Assembly: GCF_029542785.1 (NCBI RefSeq)
Contig: NC_083370.1
Span: forward strand, 682,001 to 746,000
Direction: 5' to 3'
DNA length: 64,000 bases
DNA from: Malassezia japonica
Lineage: Eukaryota; Basidiomycota; Malasseziomycetes; Malasseziales; Malasseziaceae
The position numbers were made by a program, and so were the translations under genes. A model generated the notes under the pieces. It searched no databases. It saw nothing but the letters and a program-made list of their open reading frames with translations, and had not been told where the DNA came from. Positions 59,079 to 64,000 of this stretch are shown here, piece after piece; position 1 is the first letter of the stretch; the number at the start of each line of letters is the position of its first letter.

Positions 59079-60210
59079 ATGGCGCCGATTCTGAATGTAC
59101 GTGTTGATCTCGCGGCCAGCTTACGCAGTTCCACCCGGGCTCCCTGCCCAGCTTTGCGCTGCGCCTCCGCTCGGAGGACTCGCTCGACAGGTATGTGCCC
59201 CCCCGATAAACACGATGCTGACCCGATCAGCGTGCACGACCGCGTGAGCCAAAAGATTGAGACCGACGAGCCCCTGACGCTCAAGTATCTCTACCAGAAG
59301 CAGGTCTACAAGCTCGACGACGGTACGTTGCGCGGCTAATCCAGACGACGACTTTGACATCTTTGTCGAGCGCTTCGGCGACGCTACCGAGGTCGACCTC
59401 TACGTGGAGTCGCCTTCGATCTCCTCGCACGGCGCGCCCCAGGCGGCCCCCGCGTACTCGGGTGCTGCCCCGAGCGGCCCCAACGTGCCTGTCCTCGACG
59501 AGTCGACGCTTGTCACCCGCACCCCCGCGCGTGGCAAGAGCGGCGCGATCAGCATCCACCGTGTCTCGACCAACAACGTGCCGAGCGTGGACGAATACGC
59601 GCTCGCGGGCGGTGTGAGCGGCGGCGGTCGCGACAGCATTCTGTACCCCCCGCCGAAGGAGGCGCAGGTGCCGAGCTACCTGAAGCCCATTCCCCCGTCG
59701 TCGATCGCGCCGACGAACGACGCGGCGAGCGTCAAGTCGCGCAAGACGGTGCAAACGCAAAACTCCAACTCGCTTTCGCACAAGATTGCCTTTGAGGAGT
59801 TCCACTCGCAGCGCGGTGTGCGCCTGCTCCGCGGCAGCCTCGGCCCGGTGAACAACGTTCCGATGATGCTCAAGTCGGGCTACCGCCACGTGTACGTTTC
59901 GCGCAGCTTTGCGCTCGACCACGGCTTCATCCCGATGGACACGACCCCGGGAACGTACGGCTACAACGGTATCACGAACCTCGGCAAGTGGCCGGTCCAG
60001 GTCGGCTCCAAGGCTGTGCCTTGCACCGTGATGCTCGCGGAGGACAGCTACTTCCCGGTGATCCTCGGCCGCTCGTTTATGGAGAAGCGCGGTGTGCGCA
60101 CTGACCCGATCGACATGACCTCGGTCATCTTTATGGACAACGGCGAGAGGGCCGACGTCGAGGTCGTCGTCGTGCGTGACGAGATCGGCCAGCCTGTGTC
60201 GATCCCGTAA
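59079..60210 (+). CDS. Unknown protein: PB1-like N-terminus and degenerate retropepsin-like C-terminus
   Basis: Exons 59079-59096, 59129-59190, 59231-59322 and 59345-60210, with introns of 32, 40 and 22 nt, give 345 residues. Residues 7-85 (FALRLRSEDSLDS..., LTLKYLYQKQVYKLDDDDDF) resemble a PB1 or ubiquitin-like fold with an acidic OPCA-type motif. A Ser/Pro-rich linker follows. The last 135 residues read VNNVPMMLKSGYRHVYVSRS, FALDHGF..., and TVMLAEDSYFPVILGRSF, in the strand order of a retroviral-type aspartic protease. The catalytic Asp-Thr/Ser-Gly position reads KSG, so activity is unlikely. No reverse transcriptase or integrase is nearby; this is a host gene. The fold assignment is my inference and needs structure prediction. 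Confidence 0.6.
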
Positions 60211-60279
60211 TCCCCCCCTCCTATGCGTTCAATAGAACATGGACTCGTATAGACTGCAGCTTTTGGCTAATGATCTGCA

Positions 60280-63051
60280 CTAATGGCGGTTCTTTTTCTT
60301 CCTGCGATTGTTTTTCTTTTTCGTGGCAGCGTCCGAAGGCGTGTCGGAAGGTGCCGCATCGGAAGGAGTGGTGTCAGAGGGGGTGGTGTCCTGGAGCGGG
60401 GCGCGCAGCGCCGATCCGTTGGGTGCACTGGGAGGTGCGGCCGCAGGCGCAGGGGCCGCGGCATCCGCAGGCGCCTTGGCCACAGGTGCGTCCGCCTTGC
60501 CGTCGCCCTCCTTTGCCTTGCCTTTTCCGCTCCTTTCTGCCTCCTCAAACGCAGCCTCGCGCGCCGCCGCCTCGGCTTCCTGCTCGGCGAGCGTACGGCT
60601 CTGCTGCGCCCAGAGCTGGCTGTACTTGCCGCCCAGCGCAATGAGCTCCTCATGCGTGCCTTGCTCGATAATCCGGCCGTCGTCGGCGACGAGAATCTTG
60701 TCGCAGTTGATGATGGTCGACAGGCGGTGCGCGATCGTCAGCGAGGAACGGCCCTGCATCAGCGTATTAAACGCCGCCTGGAGCTGGCGCTCCGTGTGGC
60801 TATCGAGAGCCGACGTCGCCTCGTCCAACAGCAAGATCGGTGGGTTCTTGAGGATGGTACGCGCGATCGCCACGCGCTGCTTTTCGCCGCCGCTCAGGCG
60901 CACGCCGCGCTCGCCGACAATCGTGCCGTACCCCTCCGGAAACTCTTGAATACGGTCGTGGATCTGTGCGGCGTGCGCCGCCGCCTCGATCGCCTCCTCG
61001 GACGCCTGCACGTCGCCATAGAGGATATTGTGCCGAATGTCGGTGTTGAACAAGGTCGGCTCCTGCGGCACAATGCCAATGGCCTTGCGCAGGCTTTCCT
61101 GTGTGACGCTGCGGATATCCTGGCCGTCGATCAAGATCCGCCCCTCGTTCACGTCGTAGAAGCGGTAGAGGAGCTTGAGCACCGTCGACTTCCCTGCGCC
61201 GCTCTCGCCGACCAGCGCGACACGCTGGTGCCCCTCGATCTTGAACGACATGCCCTTGATCGAGGTGAATTTGCCATTGTCGTACGAGAAGCGCACATTG
61301 TCAAACTCGATCGCGCCTTGCGAGACACGCATCTCGCTTGCGTTCGGATCGTCCTTAATGTCCACTTCTTCGTCCAGGAGCTCCATGAGCTTGTCCGTGT
61401 CGACCAGGTTCTGGTTCACGACGCGGTACATGGTCCCCAGCATGCTCAGCGGCTGGTAGACCTGCTGCAGGTACGAGACAAACACGACAAACTGCGACGG
61501 CGACGTCTTGCCTTGCACCACCGTGTACGCAACCGCAAGCACCGAGGTGAGCGTGCCGAACGCGAGGATCATGTTTTGGATCAGGTTGAGCATGTTGAGC
61601 GAGAGGATCAGGCGGTACTCTGCCTCGCGGTACGCCTCGAGCGCCACGCGGTAGCGCCCCGACTCGTACGCCTCGTTGCCGTAGCACTTGACCGTCTCGT
61701 AGTTGAGCAACGTGTCGGTGGTGATCGCGCGGCAGATCGAGTCTTTGTTGTTCATCTCGCGGCGCAGCTGCGTGCGCCACGTCGTGATCTGGATGCTGCA
61801 GTAGGTGTACAGCACCATCACGCCGAGCAGCAGTCCACCGACCATCGGCCCAAACATCAGCGACAGGTAAAAGACCGCGACAAAGATATCCACAAAGACG
61901 GGCGTCAGCGAAAAGAGGAAGTACTCAAAGAACTTGTTGATCGACGAGCCACGGTCGAGCGTGCGGATCAGCTCACCCGTGCGCCGCTTGGTGTGGAAGG
62001 ACATGGACAGGTTCAGCACACGGTCAAACATGAGCATGCTCATGTTCACATCCGAGTACCACGCCAGGGGGTACCACAGCAGATTTTGCGCCACGGTCAG
62101 CAGACCGCCCGAGCCTTGGAAGAGCTTGAGCGCGGCGTAGAACACGATCGGGCCCCACGGCGCCGCGTCGCTGCTCAGCGACTCGACGACGCGGCCCAGG
62201 GCGATGGGCGCCAAGAGATTGACGACACGCGCAAGCACCAGGAGCATCAGGCACAGCACCGCCAGCAGCTGGAGGCGCACCGACTTGTGCGGCCACAGGT
62301 ACGGCGTAAGCACCTTGATGCGGCGCAGCAGCGCAAAGAACGACGGCGCAGGCGGCGTCGCACGGGGCTGGTGGCCCATGCTTTCGTTCGCCTCGCGCGC
62401 CGCCGCCTCGATCGACGGGCCGGGCATCGCCGCCGCGTCGTGCACAGGCTCCTGCACATACTGCACGCGGTCGCTGCGCGAGACGCACACAAAGGCAATG
62501 TACAGAACCACACGCACCACGAGCATGCCGGCCAGGCCCAGCGTCCAGGGGCCCAGAGGGTGCTGGGCATAGACGGCGACGAGCGCGATGTCGGTGATCA
62601 CACCAAGCGCCGCCGTGCTCGTCGCACGCACACAGCCCTCGTCATTCGCATTCGCGCGGCGCGCCTCGACAAGGTAGGCAATGGCGACCAGCGACCAGGC
62701 CAGCAAGCCGCCGACCGCCTGCACGTCGACGAGGCCCCAGCCCGACAGGTTCGGCACCCATACATGCGGCGGGATCGCGGCCGCGGCGGCAATCAGTGCA
62801 CCCGCCGCCGCATATGTCGCCGCGATGCCGAGCGCGAGCCCGACGAGCGTCTTGGTGTGGCGCTCGCGCTGCGCGACGACGACCGGCTGCGGCAGGATTT
62901 CCGCCGGGAGATCGTCGAGGTGGATACGCCCGCCCCGCAGGCGGCGAAATGCGCGCTTCAGCACATCGCTCTCCGTGGTAAAGAGTGTAGCAGCAAGGAT
63001 CAGCGCGGGCTGCGCGCAGTGCAACACCTCCGCTGCGCTCGGTGGCTGCAT
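60280..63051 (-). CDS. HMT1: ABC half-transporter, HMT1/ABCB6-like
   Basis: 923 residues from MQPPSAAEVLHCAQPALIL, no intron. An N-terminal extra membrane domain (helices near 70-260: LVGLALGIAATYAAAGALI, VDVQAVGGLLAWSLVAIAYL, LGLAGMLVVRVVLYIAFVCV) is followed by a six-helix ABC exporter domain (about 300-590). The nucleotide-binding domain (about 610-860) has Walker A LVGESGAGKSTVLKLL, Q-loop IVPQEPTLFNTD, signature VRLSGGEKQRVAIARTI, Walker B ILLLDEATSALDS and H-loop IAHRLSTI. The extra N-domain marks the HMT1/ABCB6 group; fission yeast Hmt1 moves phytochelatin/glutathione-metal conjugates into the vacuole. The C-terminal 70 residues are Ala/Pro-rich and end in Lys/Arg/Asn. Confidence 0.92.
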   Translation of the reverse strand: MQPPSAAEVLHCAQPALILAATLFTTESDVLKRAFRRLRGGRIHLDDLPAEILPQPVVVAQRERHTKTLVGLALGIAATYAAAGALIAAAAAIPPHVWVPNLSGWGLVDVQAVGGLLAWSLVAIAYLVEARRANANDEGCVRATSTAALGVITDIALVAVYAQHPLGPWTLGLAGMLVVRVVLYIAFVCVSRSDRVQYVQEPVHDAAAMPGPSIEAAAREANESMGHQPRATPPAPSFFALLRRIKVLTPYLWPHKSVRLQLLAVLCLMLLVLARVVNLLAPIALGRVVESLSSDAAPWGPIVFYAALKLFQGSGGLLTVAQNLLWYPLAWYSDVNMSMLMFDRVLNLSMSFHTKRRTGELIRTLDRGSSINKFFEYFLFSLTPVFVDIFVAVFYLSLMFGPMVGGLLLGVMVLYTYCSIQITTWRTQLRREMNNKDSICRAITTDTLLNYETVKCYGNEAYESGRYRVALEAYREAEYRLILSLNMLNLIQNMILAFGTLTSVLAVAYTVVQGKTSPSQFVVFVSYLQQVYQPLSMLGTMYRVVNQNLVDTDKLMELLDEEVDIKDDPNASEMRVSQGAIEFDNVRFSYDNGKFTSIKGMSFKIEGHQRVALVGESGAGKSTVLKLLYRFYDVNEGRILIDGQDIRSVTQESLRKAIGIVPQEPTLFNTDIRHNILYGDVQASEEAIEAAAHAAQIHDRIQEFPEGYGTIVGERGVRLSGGEKQRVAIARTILKNPPILLLDEATSALDSHTERQLQAAFNTLMQGRSSLTIAHRLSTIINCDKILVADDGRIIEQGTHEELIALGGKYSQLWAQQSRTLAEQEAEAAAREAAFEEAERSGKGKAKEGDGKADAPVAKAPADAAAPAPAAAPPSAPNGSALRAPLQDTTPSDTTPSDAAPSDTPSDAATKKKNNRRKKKNRH

Positions 63052-63105
63052 CCTGGAAGAAGGACCACGTGGCCAACGCGTGGCTCGTGCGCAGCGGGAG
63101 CCCTG

Positions 63106-64000
63106 ATGTGGTCGAGGATGCCGCGTTGGATGGGGCGCGCGCCGGTGCGTGCGCTCAGCACGAGCAGTGTGTGTAGGGTGGACCGGGTGCGCCGGAGCCT
63201 GTTGTATGTCCCTGGGAGTTCCGAGCGCATGCTGGTCAAGAGCCACAGCGCGCCGGCGGATACCTTGGTGTACGACCTGGAGGACAGTGTGGCGGAGCAC
63301 CGCAAAGGCGCTGCGCAGGAGATGGTGCTGCAGGCACTGCGTGTACGTATACCCACTAACGCAGGCGGCACCGTCGACTGCGCCCGAGCTGGGCGTGAGG
63401 ATCAACGCGCCGTCGTTGCAGCGCGCGCTCGCCGCGTCGGACCTCGAGGTGGTGCTGCAGAGCGAGCGTCTTCAGGCGCTCGTCCTGCCCAAGTTTGAGA
63501 GCGTCGAGGACGTAGACTTTGTCGCGCAGTACGCTGCGCAAGCGCCGAGCGCATCGTACGTCGCCCCGCTCACCCAGCGCGAGCGACCCCCTGTCGCTGA
63601 TCCTGTCGGTGGAGAGTGCGCGGAGCCTGGTCGACCTCCCCCACCTTTTGCGCGAGTCCATTGCGCGGCTCCGAGGCGAGTATGGCGGCATTGCACGCGT
63701 CGCTGCCGTCCTCTTTGCGAGGTACGTTGAAAGGCTCACGCAGCGAGGACTACTGTGCAGAGACCGGCATCAAGCGCACGCGGAAGCGCACGAGCCTCTT
63801 GTACCCCCGCGCGAACCTCGTGACGGTGGCCAAGGCGCTCGGCATAGAGGCAATTGTGCGTACCGGCGCTGACGCAGGACATGGTGTGCATCGACTACCA
63901 GGACCTCGACTACCTCCGCGAAGAGTGCACGGAAGGCGCCGAGCTTGGGTTCGACGGCAAGCAGGCGATCCATCCCGCGCAGCTCGAGACGCTGCGCCAC
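63106..64000 (+). CDS. HpcH/HpaI aldolase, citrate-lyase-beta-like (CLYBL), 3' partial
   Basis: Runs off the window end. Exons to 63342, 63365-63555, 63578-63721, 63744-63855 and 63878-64000 with four 22-nt introns. Two in-frame ATGs (63106, 63118) are possible starts; both give a mitochondrial-type presequence (MPRWMGRAPVRALSTSSVCR). Conserved blocks: RRSLLYVPGSSERMLVKSHS, TLVYDLEDSVAEHRKGAAQ (metal-binding Glu/Asp), LGVRINAPSLQRAL (RVN equivalent), LVLPKFESVEDVD, SLILSVESARSLVDL (Glu), FASEDYCAETGIKR and GFDGKQAIHPAQLE. The substrate class is malyl-/citramalyl-CoA-type lyase or thioesterase; CLYBL acts on citramalyl-CoA in mitochondria. Divergent from HMT1. Confidence 0.9.

Noticed and set aside
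59640..60210. Retrotransposon remnant
   Set aside because: Although the domain looks retropepsin-like, no reverse transcriptase, integrase, long terminal repeat or target duplication was seen, and the gene has clean introns and an N-terminal domain of its own.
60283..63498. A 1,071-codon open frame antisense to the HMT1-like transporter
   Set aside because: Its composition is Arg/His-rich shadow coding. Only its last part, after 63106, is real and belongs to the CLYBL-like gene.
1..64000. Bacterial-type operons, CRISPR arrays, rRNA genes, insertion sequences or AT-rich centromere core
   Set aside because: None seen. Genes are single eukaryotic units on alternating strands, no direct-repeat array with spacers was found, and no markedly AT-rich tract is present.

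Overview
The window is nuclear DNA of a very compact, GC-rich fungus. Typical fungal genes (SLA2, SKI2, FAP7, SHR3, COX23, SAM35, VTI1, OXP1 and others) lie on both strands about every 1.4 kb. Many neighbours are separated by fewer than 50 bases, and several convergent pairs have touching or overlapping stop codons. Gene content and density fit a basidiomycete yeast of the Malassezia type (Ustilaginomycotina). That assignment is an inference from gene content, compactness and intron style, not from a marker gene.

The dominant feature is the introns. Reading the genes against their known families gave 61 spliceosomal introns, and 48 of these are exactly 22 nt long. They share one layout: GTACGT (or GTAGGT, GTATGT, GTGCGT, GTACGC), about 7 free bases, a CTNAC or CTNAT branch site, then NCAG or NTAG. 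The remaining 13 run from 21 to 40 nt. Removing them restores family-typical protein in every gene where I tested it. One intron splits the start codon of SLA2 and another begins directly after the start codon of SKI8.

Layout. 1-6.7 kb: RRP5 (5' partial) and SLA2. 6.76-6.84 kb: a tRNA. 6.9-15.9 kb: an SGNH-like membrane protein, a double AN1 zinc-finger protein, an alpha-arrestin, SKI2 and a DUF1764-type protein. 15.9-22.1 kb: GEP4 running into a membrane/coiled-coil reading frame with a likely frameshift, ARC35, a METTL21-type methyltransferase, AGX1 and cyclophilin-40. 22.5-30.7 kb: prefoldin 5, an F-BAR/RhoGAP, an ER cyclophilin, an aldehyde dehydrogenase, uL22m, FAP7 and GDI1. 31.2-35.5 kb: a large disordered unknown, a small mitochondrial-type membrane protein and cytochrome c peroxidase CCP1, whose N-terminal anchor resembles that small protein. 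35.5-44.4 kb: epsilon-COP, a YMC1-type carrier, SAM35, SKI8, COX23, an A-domain-only 5-oxoprolinase, an S1/P1 nuclease and cytidine deaminase. 44.4-53.8 kb: a small membrane protein, uL24m, NAD(P)HX dehydratase, PCS60, UBC1, a PAF-acetylhydrolase-like hydrolase and an unknown. 53.8-64 kb: mS41, a CreC/WDR20 WD protein, VTI1, a PDK/BCKDK-type kinase, SHR3, a PB1-like/retropepsin-like protein, an HMT1-type ABC transporter and a citrate-lyase-beta-like gene cut by the window end.

Themes. Mitochondrial functions are frequent: three mitoribosomal proteins, COX23, SAM35, CCP1, GEP4, YMC1, PDK and CLYBL-like. All three mitoribosomal genes carry the palindrome TCACGTGA 21-29 bases before their ATG, suggesting a shared CBF1-type control. 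SKI2 and SKI8, two of the three Ski-complex subunits, both occur here. No transposon, CRISPR, rRNA or bacterial-type operon was seen.
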